From NCBI GenBank assembly GCA_017651505.1, contig JAGCCV010000040.1, forward strand, positions 1 to 45,119: a DNA stretch of 45,119 nt, read 5' to 3'. Numbering within the stretch: position 1 is the first letter of the stretch; each line of letters starts with the position of its first letter. The stretch is from Bacteroidaceae bacterium (lineage in GTDB: Bacteria > Bacteroidota > Bacteroidia > Bacteroidales > Bacteroidaceae). The translations under genes were made by a program, and so were the position numbers. The notes below the pieces were generated by a model. The model made no database searches. It was given only the letters and a program-made list of their open reading frames with translations, and was not told where the DNA came from. Positions 1 to 8,754 of the stretch are shown here, one piece after another.

Positions 1-1460
1 ATTGTCACACCCTCAGCACTTCGACTCATGTCTGACTGACGCAGGAAATTCTTCCATAGCGTATCATCACCACTATTATATATAGATACCAATGCCTGTA
101 TGCGTGTGTCGCCCAAGTATTGTAACTGCTCGTAGTATGGGCAGTCGGTGTAAGTCTCTATGGCACAGAGGAGAGCCGTGCGCCAACCTATTTCCATCAT
201 CTTCAGCAGTTCTTGGTTGTCGGTGTTCAGCTGAGCATTCATCTTGAATGGGAAACCTGTGAACATGCTGCTTACGTCGTTTATTTCCAAAGGTTCTTCC
301 TTTGTGTTAATTTCCAGCTTTACATAGCGGAACGTGCGCCAGTCTAAAGAAGTGAACTGCTGGTTGTCCTTACCACTTGAGATAAGTTTATCGTGACGCC
401 CTACAAAGTTTTTGCCATCCACTTCGTTGCGGTTGCCTTTGTGAGAACCACGATCAATGTAAAGTGTTTCAGCATAACGGATGGTAATCTCAGCTTGAGC
501 ACCCTTGCTGAAATTAAGTTGGAAGAAACCATTGGTCAGTTCTTCCTGATCAAGCAACAACTGTACCTTCTTGCCGGCAGGTATGGTTACCTTGGCTTGC
601 TGTGCGGGCCATGTTTTTGAAAGACTCACACCACCCGCTGTTGACCATTGTCCTTTGACTAATTGGGAAGCTGTGCCATCAACATTCAGTTGTCGAACAG
701 ATTGCATACGCTTCTCAAATCGTTCCACCTGTGGAAGGGTACTGGGCACGAGCATGTGGTCAAATAGACCTCCTGTGCCAAAACTGTTGTCATGAGGTGC
801 CCCCAGTTCAAATGATTTAGCGTCATTCCACTGACTCAGGTCGGCATTCGCATCCTTCCAGTCAGTAATGGTCTTGCTGAAGTCAATCGACTCACCAGCG
901 CCTAAGGCATAATAGCCAGGAACGCTTTGTCGGAGTGGAGAATAAGCGGGATCCTGAATGGCCTTCCAAGTTTCGTCAGTATTCACCACTTTGGCATCGC
1001 CCTCACCCATCATCAGGAAGCCAGTGTGTACGGTGGCATTAGGCACAGGGGTAAAACTACCCTCGTTCCAAACTTGAGCTGCCAAAACATTATTGCCAGC
1101 TTTAAGATAAGGAGCCAAATCTACAGTCTCATAGTTCCAGTGCTTAGAGTCGTTGCGGGCAGGGCCTAACGAGGCGAGTTGTCCGTTAACATAGAGTTTG
1201 TAACGGGTATCACCGCTAACATATACTACAAATTCAGAGGGTTTGCTGGGGAGGTTCACATCCTTTCTGAAATAGTACACGCCATAGTCCTTGGGTTGTG
1301 AGCCAGGAACTTCAATCCATGCTGCATCCCACAACTCAGTCTTCATGTCGAATGAGGGGCGGTCTTTTAATAGCATCTTAATATATTGAAGGGGATACTG
1401 TGCCGATACAGATAGCAAGGAAACTCCTGTCAATAATAAAGTCAATAGTCTTTTCTTCAT
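1..1460 (-). CDS. GH78-type alpha-L-rhamnosidase, C-terminus cut by window edge
   Basis: Exported glycoside hydrolase expected to release terminal alpha-L-rhamnose from plant polysaccharides or glycosides. I translated it by hand because the frame runs off the window. It starts MKKRLLTLLLTG with a Sec signal ending in VSAQ. Beta-sandwich segments follow (LYVNGQLASLGPARND, then a second carbohydrate-binding-like domain). The visible end is the start of the six-hairpin catalytic domain, with DCPYYEQLQYLGDTRIQ, the Bacteroidetes form of the GH78 acid-residue motif. About 486 residues are visible, so roughly the last third is missing. It lies 71 bases after the carboxylesterase gene on the same strand and is probably co-transcribed. 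A related six-hairpin family is the alternative; GH78 fits best. Confidence 0.85.
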   Translation of the reverse strand, partial: MKKRLLTLLLTGVSLLSVSAQYPLQYIKMLLKDRPSFDMKTELWDAAWIEVPGSQPKDYGVYYFRKDVNLPSKPSEFVVYVSGDTRYKLYVNGQLASLGPARNDSKHWNYETVDLAPYLKAGNNVLAAQVWNEGSFTPVPNATVHTGFLMMGEGDAKVVNTDETWKAIQDPAYSPLRQSVPGYYALGAGESIDFSKTITDWKDANADLSQWNDAKSFELGAPHDNSFGTGGLFDHMLVPSTLPQVERFEKRMQSVRQLNVDGTASQLVKGQWSTAGGVSLSKTWPAQQAKVTIPAGKKVQLLLDQEELTNGFFQLNFSKGAQAEITIRYAETLYIDRGSHKGNRNEVDGKNFVGRHDKLISSGKDNQQFTSLDWRTFRYVKLEINTKEEPLEINDVSSMFTGFPFKMNAQLNTDNQELLKMMEIGWRTALLCAIETYTDCPYYEQLQYLGDTRIQALVSIYNSGDDTLWKNFLRQSDMSRSAEGVT

Positions 1461-1531
1461 ATTTCGTCCACTATTTATTATTACCACTTAGAATAAAAAC
1501 AAACTATGCTGGGTTGCTACAAGGGGGGTAA

Positions 1532-3160
1532 TCAATTTAACGGAGTCTTGTGCTCACGTCTCCACTTCATATATTCCTCCCAAAGCAGCAACTGAGGCAG
1601 GTTATGAATACCTGTGAGGAAAGCACCGTCTCGGAAGTTCATCACACATTCAGTGCCCTCGGCATATACAGGCCACAAAGGCAGATAGCCACCGTTAGGA
1701 TCGCCCGTCTTGATAAAGTTAATCCAATACTGCATCACCAAGCGAGACAACGCCTCGTCAGAAGGATTGGCAGGACCGCCGAAACCACCTAATTGTCCGA
1801 AAGTCAGACCCAGCTCGCCGGCATGCATCGTCAAGTAATCGCGATTAGTTTTCTGTCCGTTGCGGAAGAAATTCTGCTTGGCGTGGTTGAAGAAGAACAT
1901 ATAGACTTTGCCTTTGCCTTTTCCTTCAGCAGTATTCTTGCTCTGCAAGTTGCCCCAGGCATAAGTTGGCCAGGCAAAAGCAGCCTCACGGAAAATATCG
2001 CTGTGGGCATCAAACGCCTCTTGTTCGGTCTTGCCAGGATACATCTCACGGAACTTCTGTTGCCAACCAGCATCGGGGAAGCTCTCTTTCATTTCCTGTT
2101 CATACTGTTCGGGCTTGAAACCACCCAAGAAACCAGTAAACATGGAACCCTCGTCGCTGTTGGTACCCATCAGTATGTTCACGTCGTTATAGTCACCCTG
2201 TTGGTACATAGGATAGGGGTCGCCCTTCAATACATAGCCGTCATATACTGGCCACAAAGCACCACCAGCCCCAAAGGCGATAGGGTCACCCATGAACTTC
2301 TCAGGATCCATCTTGCGCAAGTCTTTCAGCTTTAGTTTGCCCATGCCGATGCGGTTGATGAAATCCTTGCCGTATTTCTCGCTACCTGCCATATTGCGGA
2401 TAGAGTTGTTGTCGATGCGCACATTATCCTCTGGTGCCATATTGCCACCACTCTCTGAGATAGCTCCACGGAACAGGCCCTTGGTCAGCGGACTCTGACA
2501 AAGCATAGCCACCGAGATAGCACCAGCACTCTCGCCCATGATGGTCACTTTCTCTGGGTCACCGCCAAAGGCTGCAATGTTGTCATGAATCCACTGAAGC
2601 GCCATGATTTGGTCCATCAGTCCATAGTTACCACTGATGGCACGACCATTCTCTTTCTGGCTCTCCTGACTCAGTTCTGGCAATGACAGGAAACCAAATA
2701 CATTGGTTCGGTAGGTGATGGCAGCATATACAATGCCTGCTTGTGCGAACTTCTCACCGTTGTTCTCCCACGAAGCACCTGTATTGAATCCACCTCCATG
2801 AATCCACACCAGCACAGGCAGTCCTTCACCAGCTCTCTTGGCAGGAGTAAGCACATTCAGATAGAGACAATCCTCACTCACGCCTGGCTGACCAGGACGT
2901 GCAGGACCCTGACTTTGCTGATAGGGCTTGTCCTTAAAGCTGTCGGCCTTATATACACCTTGCCACTTCTGTGCAGGCAGTGGAGCCTTCCAGCGTAAAT
3001 CACCAACGGGTGGGGTAGCGAATGGGACACCCTTATAGTGAGCCATCCCGTTTTGTTCCACACCTTCTATCTCGCCCTGAGCCACAGTGGTATGCAGCAA
3101 CTGGGCATTCATGCTGATGGCAAATAATGCCAAAGCAACAAATGTTATTATTTTCCTCAT
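1532..3160 (-). CDS. Type-B carboxylesterase (secreted alpha/beta hydrolase)
   Basis: A 542-residue carboxylesterase-lipase family enzyme, expected to hydrolyse carboxylic esters outside the cytoplasm. MRKIITFVALALFAISMNAQ is a Sec signal. Diagnostic motifs are EDCLYLNV near residue 97, the oxyanion loop HGGGFNTG near 121, the nucleophile motif GESAG with Ser at about 211, the acid in GTNSDEG and the catalytic His in HAGELG. The open frame reaches a TTG at 3169, but ATG at 3160 begins exactly at the signal peptide and is preferred. Its place among rhamnosidases suggests removal of acetyl, methyl or feruloyl esters from rhamnose-containing substrates. That role is inferred; the family assignment is firm. 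Confidence 0.9.
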   Translation of the reverse strand: MRKIITFVALALFAISMNAQLLHTTVAQGEIEGVEQNGMAHYKGVPFATPPVGDLRWKAPLPAQKWQGVYKADSFKDKPYQQSQGPARPGQPGVSEDCLYLNVLTPAKRAGEGLPVLVWIHGGGFNTGASWENNGEKFAQAGIVYAAITYRTNVFGFLSLPELSQESQKENGRAISGNYGLMDQIMALQWIHDNIAAFGGDPEKVTIMGESAGAISVAMLCQSPLTKGLFRGAISESGGNMAPEDNVRIDNNSIRNMAGSEKYGKDFINRIGMGKLKLKDLRKMDPEKFMGDPIAFGAGGALWPVYDGYVLKGDPYPMYQQGDYNDVNILMGTNSDEGSMFTGFLGGFKPEQYEQEMKESFPDAGWQQKFREMYPGKTEQEAFDAHSDIFREAAFAWPTYAWGNLQSKNTAEGKGKGKVYMFFFNHAKQNFFRNGQKTNRDYLTMHAGELGLTFGQLGGFGGPANPSDEALSRLVMQYWINFIKTGDPNGGYLPLWPVYAEGTECVMNFRDGAFLTGIHNLPQLLLWEEYMKWRREHKTPLN

Positions 3161-3268
3161 AAACGTCAAAGTTTAATGTTCAAAGTTCACTTTCTGGAGC
3201 AGTGAGGGCAGAGCGGTGCTTGCATCAGCTATGCCGAGTAGCGACAGAATAGGAGCGAAGCTCAATAA
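3161..3268. repeat. Gap with short intergenic repeat sequence
   Basis: This 108-base gap has no gene. Its first part, read on the minus strand, contains GAACATTAAACTTTGAC. Almost the same string (GAACATTAACTTTGAC) lies between the ACP and ketosynthase genes near 38870. The rest is a more GC-rich tract with no clear hairpin. It looks like a short dispersed intergenic repeat rather than a promoter. Confidence 0.35.
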
Positions 3269-4210
3269 TCATTTAACCCCTTGTGGGTCACGATAGCGGA
3301 TATTTACACCATAGTCGCGGATAAAACCATTCAATCCCATCATGTTCTGCTCATTCTCGCCACCCTTGCGAGTACCTGCAATCATCTCTTCCGACATCTT
3401 CTTCAGGTCGCTGATGCGCTGTTGAGTCTCAGGATTCATACCATTATAGTGTCCTGGATACATCTTCTCTATGTTGTGGCGCTTCATGTAGGTCTCTATG
3501 CGAGTGGTGGTAGCTATCAAAGTTGAGAAGTTGGTGGTAAGCAGCAGATTACCTGAACCAAAGGCATCGCCACTATATCCCCATTTCCTGCCGTCCATTT
3601 CAAAGAAAGTAGCACTTCCAGGAGTATGTCCTGGGGTGAAAATCACCTCTATGTGGCGACCTCCCAAGTCGAACACCTGTCCATCTTCCAGATAATTCAC
3701 CTTACCCTTATAGTCGGCCATGAATTGAGGCACATTCACCTCATCGCCGGCATTGATCCATATCTCAGCGAAATCATGAATAGCACTGCCCGTATGGTCG
3801 GGATGAACATGAGTAGCCACCAAAGTAATAGGCTTCGAGGTGATGCCTTCTACAATCTTCTTCAGACCGTCAATCTTAGTACCGGCATCTATCAACAAAG
3901 TGCGCTCGTTACCTTCAATAATATAGATACTCTCGTTAGCCATCAAGTGTCCGTTGCCTTCCCATGTATGCTCGTCAATACGACGTATTATCACATCTGG
4001 ACCTTCGTATACCACAGGCTCATTGTATTTAAGCTGTGGCATACCTTGAGGAGTTTGCGGAGTATTAGTTAACTTACTCATGGTGGCCTCGTCCAATACA
4101 TCAGAAGCTTTTACAAATGGGGCAAATGCCATGCTTGCGGCACCCAGTCCCATCATCTTCAGTACGTTTCTTCTACCTGTTTTCATATTAGTATTAGTTT
4201 TGTTTTTCAT
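3269..4210 (-). CDS. Tat-signal metallo-beta-lactamase-fold hydrolase
   Basis: A 313-residue MBL-fold metallohydrolase. The N-terminus has a twin-arginine-like signal (GRRNVLKMMG, Arg at about 13-14) followed by a hydrophobic Ala-rich stretch, so a folded metal-loaded enzyme is probably exported. The dinuclear metal motif is THVHPDHTG (His134, His136, Asp138, His139). GHTPGSATFF supplies the next His, and PGHYNG near the C-terminus the last. The substrate cannot be read from sequence; relatives include lactonases, glyoxalase II-like and quercetinase-associated enzymes. It lies 42 bases after the GH106 gene in the rhamnoside operon. A lactonase acting on a released sugar or aglycone is a guess. 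ATG at 4210 precedes the signal; Met9 is an alternative start. Confidence 0.85.
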   Translation of the reverse strand: MKNKTNTNMKTGRRNVLKMMGLGAASMAFAPFVKASDVLDEATMSKLTNTPQTPQGMPQLKYNEPVVYEGPDVIIRRIDEHTWEGNGHLMANESIYIIEGNERTLLIDAGTKIDGLKKIVEGITSKPITLVATHVHPDHTGSAIHDFAEIWINAGDEVNVPQFMADYKGKVNYLEDGQVFDLGGRHIEVIFTPGHTPGSATFFEMDGRKWGYSGDAFGSGNLLLTTNFSTLIATTTRIETYMKRHNIEKMYPGHYNGMNPETQQRISDLKKMSEEMIAGTRKGGENEQNMMGLNGFIRDYGVNIRYRDPQGVK

Positions 4211-4223
4211 TATAGATTTCCTA

Positions 4224-4231
4224 CAAAGATA
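4224..4231 (-). promoter_or_regulatory. Possible -7 element before the MBL gene
   Basis: Read on the minus strand this is TATCTTTG, a full match to TAnnTTTG. No TTTG is found 19-23 bases upstream, and the site lies in a 42-base gap inside an apparent operon. It is at best a weak internal promoter. Confidence 0.25.
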
Positions 4232-4252
4232 GCAATTAATATGTTTTCAATA

Positions 4253-7200
4253 TTAATAATTAACCAATTTTACAGGACCTAATAATCCTGCAGGCAATAA
4301 CGGTTCATTGCCGTTGAATCCTTGCGCATCGGTCCAACCGATACGGGTAGCACCAGGCTGTTCGTCACCTATCAGGCGATTCACCCATACATTGGCAACC
4401 TTTACTTCAAGAGAGTTTTCACCCGGTTTCACTGCTTGTGATATATCCAACCTGTAAGGCTCTTTCCAAACAGCACCGCAGTACTGGCCATTTACATATA
4501 CCTCAGCCAGATCGGCCACACGTCCCAGGTCAAGCACTGTCTTTCCTTCCTGTGCCACTTCAAAGGTCTTTGTATAGTTGGCAATACCTGAGAAATACTT
4601 GATGCCCGGATCGTCAGCTTCAGTGTAGCTTCCCAGAGCAGCAAATACTGCCGAAGCAGGCGCTCCGCGCTTCTCTTGGAACTTCACCGTCCAAGTGCCT
4701 TCCAAAGTCGTCTCGTTCTTCATCACTTCTGCAGGCACAGTATATGTTTGTTCAGCCTTACCGGCAAATACCACAAACACAGCATCGTCGGGCACAAGGT
4801 CAAGAGTCACTTCGGTACGACCCTCATGCTGGGTGTGCGAAACCTCTTCCTGCACGCCGCTATCGGGATGCCACAGCATGGGTTTCAAACCACTGACGCG
4901 GAATGAAAGGGTAACAGTCTGGTAATCTTTTGCAGGTTTGTTCACCCAATAAACCTCAGCACCTTTCAGTGTACGATGCAAGAACTTATAACCAGCCGGG
5001 ATGTTCACATCAGTAGCCACACCCGCAGCATTAAGTAAATCTGTCAACTCTTTGGTTTCCACCACATTCTTGCGTCCGCTGTCCCAAATGTCAGCTATCA
5101 AAGCAGCAAATTCAGCTTCATCATCGGTCACAGATGCTGTACCCTTAGGACGCACACCACCTACAAACGCTCCGGCCTTTACCAATGATGCTATCTTCCT
5201 GAGTACGGGCACAGACATTACCTCCATATTGCGGTCCATCCACAGCACTTTGTAGGTCGTTCCACCAGTAGATACCATTTGTCCCTTCTCAAAGCTAATA
5301 TGGTTCAGCAGACCATCAGGATTGAGGTAATCCCACTGATAGCCGGCAGGAATATTTGGTGAGCGTTGGAATGTAGATGTGACATTGGCATCCTCGCCAT
5401 AGTAGTAGAGTATGTCAGCAACGTTCAAGCCAGCCTGCAACATGAAACTGCTGCGCGACATATAGTCGGCCCAGATACCAGCCATCGGTGCCCAACTGTC
5501 GTGGCGGTTGAACCATTGCCCAATACCTCCAAGCGACATACCCGGAACATGCACGTCATCAGGTTGGTGGGCACTCTCATGAATCACGAAACGATTGATG
5601 CCGTTGGAGAGCTCACGGTCGGCCACATGCTTAAGATTGCCAGGATGATAGGAGTATGACTTCCCACCTCCGCCAGGAGCCGTCATCGACTCTGCCGCAG
5701 CAATATTCTGACCATAGATATGAGCCACAGAAGCCGACTCTTTGTCGTCTGCATCATAAACACTCATGTCTGGCTGACCGTCAGGCCCTACAGGCACCCA
5801 CGGAGCAGTTACCCACATGGCACTCATCGGTACCTCAGCCGTAGCTTTAAGATCCATACCATCACCCACATAGGCACGTCCGCCTTCATGACTTTCGGTA
5901 TAACGGCCCTTCATGCCATATTCTTCTTTCGCTATCTTGGAAAGCAGGGTATAGTTGTCGGCTATCAGCTCGCCAATTGTAGTACGCCAGTCGAAGAGGA
6001 AAGCATCACTTTCCTTGGGCGAACCAATAATCTCACCAGAAAGTACGGGCAACCATGTTTTGAGGTCGTACCCCCTACGGGTATTAAACTCTTGGAACAT
6101 AGCAGGTGTCCAGGTCTCACATTCAGCCTCATAGCTGTCGGTCAACACATATTGCACACCTTGCTGCCCCATCAGTCCACCAGCAGCCTTCTTATACATA
6201 TCGAAATAGGTATGGAAATACCTTGTCCAAGCCTCAGGATCCAACTTGTCCACTTCCAAACCTGTAGCCTCGAGTGGGGCAGGGTGGTTCTGCTTGCCTG
6301 TGAGCGACCATCCAAAGCGGATGATTTTCCAATTGCCCTCAGGAGCATTCCAAGTCAGTTTTCCGTTCTTGTAGAAATCAGTTACATCCACCACATCATC
6401 AGTAGTAGGGAAGGCCTCGCCAGCATCAGCCACAGTAGGCATAGAGGTCAAGCTGGAGGTTGATGAGAATGCGGCCTTGTCCTCAAAGCGATGCACCCTT
6501 GAATAAGGATAAAGCTCCAGCTCGGCAATCATAGTGCCTGCTGGAGGAGCAGACGGACCACCGCCCATGCCGAAGAAACCACCGCCTGCAGCTCGTGGGT
6601 TAGCCACCTTTATGCGGAAATACTTGGCTGTAGTGGCAGGAACAGTCATGGTGACCTGAGCCACACCGCCACCTCTTATGTCGCACACATGCGTAAATGT
6701 CTTGCCATCATCGCTGGCCTCCAACTGCGTACTTGCTGGTCCACCGCCAGCACCTACCATTTTCAGCGACTTCACGGTCACTGGTGCTGGAAATTCGTAC
6801 TGAATCCAGGCAAAGCCCGCCTTGTCGTCACGAGGCAGCATCACAGCATCAGCAATGCTTCCGTTGGTGAGTTGCTCAAGGGAGAAGTTGCCACCGCTGG
6901 ATGATACCTTAGCACCTAATGCTGATGCGTTCTGGCGGTCAACGGGTTGCTTTACCGCCAGCACGGCAATGTCTTCGTAGTATTCATAATTAGAACCAGC
7001 TGTTCCACGACCAGCAGGGGAACCGTCAAGGAATGCGCCAGTAGTATGCGGAGGCTCAGGAAGGGTTGCATCAACATTACCTGATGCGAAAGTCTCGCTC
7101 CACACCAACTTCTTCATAGCATCCTTTTCGCTCACCCACGGACCTCCTGTAGAGCTCCAACCTGGAGCCGATGCCACAGTAAACTCCAGTCCCAGAGAAT

Positions 7201-7528
7201 CAGCCACTTTCACTGCGTAGGCAAAAGCATCCTGCCACCCATCATCCATGTAGATCAGTCGCTTATCTACAATAGTGGGGGTACCCAGTGCGGCATCAAA
7301 GTTATGCACTCCACCCTGACGGGTATCTTTCATCCATTGTAGGTCTTTCAAGATACCTTCTTTCGTGATGTTGCCATTCATCCAGTGCCACCACACTCGG
7401 TTGCGGGCACTCATAGGAGGGTTTTCCCACCCTTGTCGCAGCTCTTCCAGAGAGTTCTGTGGGGCGCTGCATGAGCAAACCACCAGCAGTGCGGAAGCAA
7501 AGATTGCCGTTAAATTTGATTTTTTCAT
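4253..7528 (-). CDS. GH106-type alpha-L-rhamnosidase-like lipoprotein
   Basis: A 1091-residue protein of the glycosyl hydrolase 106 (Glyco_hydro_106) family, some of whose members are alpha-L-rhamnosidases acting on pectin. The signal MKKSNLTAIFASALLVVCSC ends in a lipobox-like VVCSC, so it is probably lipid-anchored. The family N-terminus is clear: ENPPMSARNRVWWHWMNGN, then ITKEGILKDLQWMK. ASAPGWSSTGGPWV, an F5/8-like discoidin insert (about 200-340) and a C-terminal galactose-binding-like domain (about 950-1090, YVNGQYCGAVWKEPY) follow. Gly/Pro-rich loops near 315-330 are unusual. It starts 19 bases after the upstream lipoprotein gene. A second rhamnosidase family beside GH78 points to a rhamnose-rich target, but GH106-like proteins vary in specificity. 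Confidence 0.88.
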   Translation of the reverse strand: MKKSNLTAIFASALLVVCSCSAPQNSLEELRQGWENPPMSARNRVWWHWMNGNITKEGILKDLQWMKDTRQGGVHNFDAALGTPTIVDKRLIYMDDGWQDAFAYAVKVADSLGLEFTVASAPGWSSTGGPWVSEKDAMKKLVWSETFASGNVDATLPEPPHTTGAFLDGSPAGRGTAGSNYEYYEDIAVLAVKQPVDRQNASALGAKVSSSGGNFSLEQLTNGSIADAVMLPRDDKAGFAWIQYEFPAPVTVKSLKMVGAGGGPASTQLEASDDGKTFTHVCDIRGGGVAQVTMTVPATTAKYFRIKVANPRAAGGGFFGMGGGPSAPPAGTMIAELELYPYSRVHRFEDKAAFSSTSSLTSMPTVADAGEAFPTTDDVVDVTDFYKNGKLTWNAPEGNWKIIRFGWSLTGKQNHPAPLEATGLEVDKLDPEAWTRYFHTYFDMYKKAAGGLMGQQGVQYVLTDSYEAECETWTPAMFQEFNTRRGYDLKTWLPVLSGEIIGSPKESDAFLFDWRTTIGELIADNYTLLSKIAKEEYGMKGRYTESHEGGRAYVGDGMDLKATAEVPMSAMWVTAPWVPVGPDGQPDMSVYDADDKESASVAHIYGQNIAAAESMTAPGGGGKSYSYHPGNLKHVADRELSNGINRFVIHESAHQPDDVHVPGMSLGGIGQWFNRHDSWAPMAGIWADYMSRSSFMLQAGLNVADILYYYGEDANVTSTFQRSPNIPAGYQWDYLNPDGLLNHISFEKGQMVSTGGTTYKVLWMDRNMEVMSVPVLRKIASLVKAGAFVGGVRPKGTASVTDDEAEFAALIADIWDSGRKNVVETKELTDLLNAAGVATDVNIPAGYKFLHRTLKGAEVYWVNKPAKDYQTVTLSFRVSGLKPMLWHPDSGVQEEVSHTQHEGRTEVTLDLVPDDAVFVVFAGKAEQTYTVPAEVMKNETTLEGTWTVKFQEKRGAPASAVFAALGSYTEADDPGIKYFSGIANYTKTFEVAQEGKTVLDLGRVADLAEVYVNGQYCGAVWKEPYRLDISQAVKPGENSLEVKVANVWVNRLIGDEQPGATRIGWTDAQGFNGNEPLLPAGLLGPVKLVNY

Positions 7529-7547
7529 AATATGCTTATCGTTTAGT

Positions 7548-8066
7548 TTATTCTAATGATAATGTCACTTTGATGCTGCCTTGTCCTGCCCTGAGGAAGT
7601 TCTTCAATTCGTCTGTTGACTGATACTGCATTTCTCCCAATCGGGTATAGCTCCATGAGTTGCTGCCATAGAACAGCACTATCTGGTTGCCGTTGTAAAG
7701 AATAACATCGCCAGGCTTAGTGGTGAGTTGTGTGTTACTTGTAGGCAGTGATCTACCTAAAGCACCCACTTTTTCAAAACCGCCATAGTCATTGGCTTCG
7801 AACGTTATGGGCGCTTCAGACAGCGCTTCGACTAATGCTTTTGTAGCATTGTTATCCACCAGTTTTACAGTCAGTTTGTTATCGCCAACTGCCATGTAAA
7901 TTTCCTTTTTCATCTCTTCATCCTTCTTTTCCTCTGAATTGTCAGCCGTACTCTTTGCTCCTGCTACAGGAGCAGGGAGTTGTGCCATCACATTATCTTT
8001 TTTCGAGCAACCAAAGCACAAGACGGTTACCAATATGCATAAATAATAATTGATTCTTTTTGCCAT
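7548..8066 (-). CDS. Cyclophilin-like fold lipoprotein
   Basis: A 172-residue lipoprotein, first gene of the rhamnoside operon. MAKRINYYLCILVTVLCFGC ends in a lipobox (CFGC, Cys20). A charged linker (KKDEEMKKE) follows, then a domain of about 110 residues with family features NDYGGFEKVGALGRSLP, KPGDVILYNGNQIVLFYGSNSWSYTRLG and a final beta strand KVTLSLE. This is the cyclophilin-like domain often found with flavodoxins and reductases, not a recognised prolyl isomerase. ATG at 8066 is chosen because it starts the signal; the frame extends to a TTG at 8105. A canonical promoter lies just upstream. Function unknown. Confidence 0.8.
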   Translation of the reverse strand: MAKRINYYLCILVTVLCFGCSKKDNVMAQLPAPVAGAKSTADNSEEKKDEEMKKEIYMAVGDNKLTVKLVDNNATKALVEALSEAPITFEANDYGGFEKVGALGRSLPTSNTQLTTKPGDVILYNGNQIVLFYGSNSWSYTRLGEMQYQSTDELKNFLRAGQGSIKVTLSLE

Positions 8067-8136
8067 ATACAATACATTTTCTGAAAACCTGTTGCAAAAA
8101 TACAACCTATTTATATCAGGGAGTTCTATAATCTTA

Positions 8137-8168
8137 CAAAGATAATAATAACGACTGACAATGTCAAA
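8137..8168 (-). promoter_or_regulatory. Bacteroidetes-type promoter for the rhamnoside operon
   Basis: On the minus strand, TTTG (8165-8168) is followed after 20 bases by TATCTTTG (8137-8144), an exact match to the sigma-ABfr consensus with ideal spacing. It gives a leader of about 65 bases before ATG 8066. Confidence 0.7.
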
Positions 8169-8204
8169 TTTTATTCAATAAAACTTCATAATTCAAGCGT
8201 CTGA

Positions 8205-8321
8205 CCATCAAGCCAAGACCATCCGAAGCATACCAGCATCAAGGAATTGAAAGCCATGATTGCTGAGATGGTAAACTACCACAACAAAACGTGGTATGTA
8301 AGAACAGGCACGTCTTCTTAA
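8205..8321 (+). pseudogene. Orphan C-terminal gene fragment
   Basis: A frame open from just after a stop at 8202-8204 to TAA at 8319-8321 encodes 38 residues, with a helical core IKELKAMIAEMVNYHNKTWY. It has no plausible start except an internal ATG at 8256. It looks like the tail of a larger gene, and I do not recognise the family. It ends 15 bases before the truncated monooxygenase frame, so the two together suggest a deletion junction. Confidence 0.35.
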
Positions 8322-8336
8322 CTGTTTTTAACCTGC

Positions 8337-8720
8337 GTGTCATCTGCTGCCCACTTTACCCGTATCGTGCCTCAATTGGCCAATGCTGCAGTTGGCGAAA
8401 TGGCAATTCAAAGTTTCACTGCTGCAAGTGAGGGTGACCAAATCAGGATCAACTGTCTGTTGAAGGTAGCCAATGAGAATCTTGTCACGGCGCTTGGCTT
8501 AGGCAAGGAGTTGGTAGAAGCCTCCCGCAAGGATGGCGGCAATATTGACTATGACATCTATCAGAGTCAGACAGATCCTACACAGCTGATGATTTTTGAG
8601 ACTTGGAAGGATCAGCCATCACTCGATGTTCATTCTGCTGCCGAACATTTCACCCGCATAGTTCCACAGTTGCAGGAAATGGCTGTGGGAGAGATGGCTA
8701 TTCAGGTGTTCAACAAGTAA
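8337..8720 (+). CDS. ABM-domain (putative quinol monooxygenase) protein, remnant of a tandem-domain gene
   Basis: A 127-residue frame holding one complete antibiotic-biosynthesis-monooxygenase domain (about 35-127: QIRINCLLKV, ASRKDGGNIDYDIYQS, MIFETWKD, EHFTRIVPQL). These small ferredoxin-like-fold proteins include cofactor-free quinol monooxygenases such as YgiN. Residues 3-27 (AAHFTRIVPQL through VGEMAIQSF) repeat the C-terminus at 100-125 (AEHFTRIVPQL through VGEMAIQVF). The gene therefore once encoded two tandem ABM domains and has lost most of the first. GTG at 8337 is the only start covering the whole frame and has no visible ribosome site; an ATG near 8399 (MAIQSF) would give just the intact domain. 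It sits 34 bases before the Cys-repeat peptide gene. The domain call is firm; start and activity are uncertain. Confidence 0.7.
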   Translation: MSSAAHFTRIVPQLANAAVGEMAIQSFTAASEGDQIRINCLLKVANENLVTALGLGKELVEASRKDGGNIDYDIYQSQTDPTQLMIFETWKDQPSLDVHSAAEHFTRIVPQLQEMAVGEMAIQVFNK

Positions 8721-8754
8721 ATCTCTTTATTAACCATAATATAATTATTAGAAA

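Noticed and set aside
1793..2335. Plus-strand 180-residue ORF within the carboxylesterase
   Set aside because: Shadow frame of a gene with a clear catalytic set; no recognisable domain.
5720..6463. Plus-strand 247-residue ORF inside the GH106-type gene
   Set aside because: Antisense shadow; no family motif, and the minus-strand frame is continuous and conserved in pattern.
7100..7560. Alternative start for the GH106-type gene
   Set aside because: The lipoprotein signal begins exactly at the chosen ATG; a later start would remove the signal and the family N-terminus.
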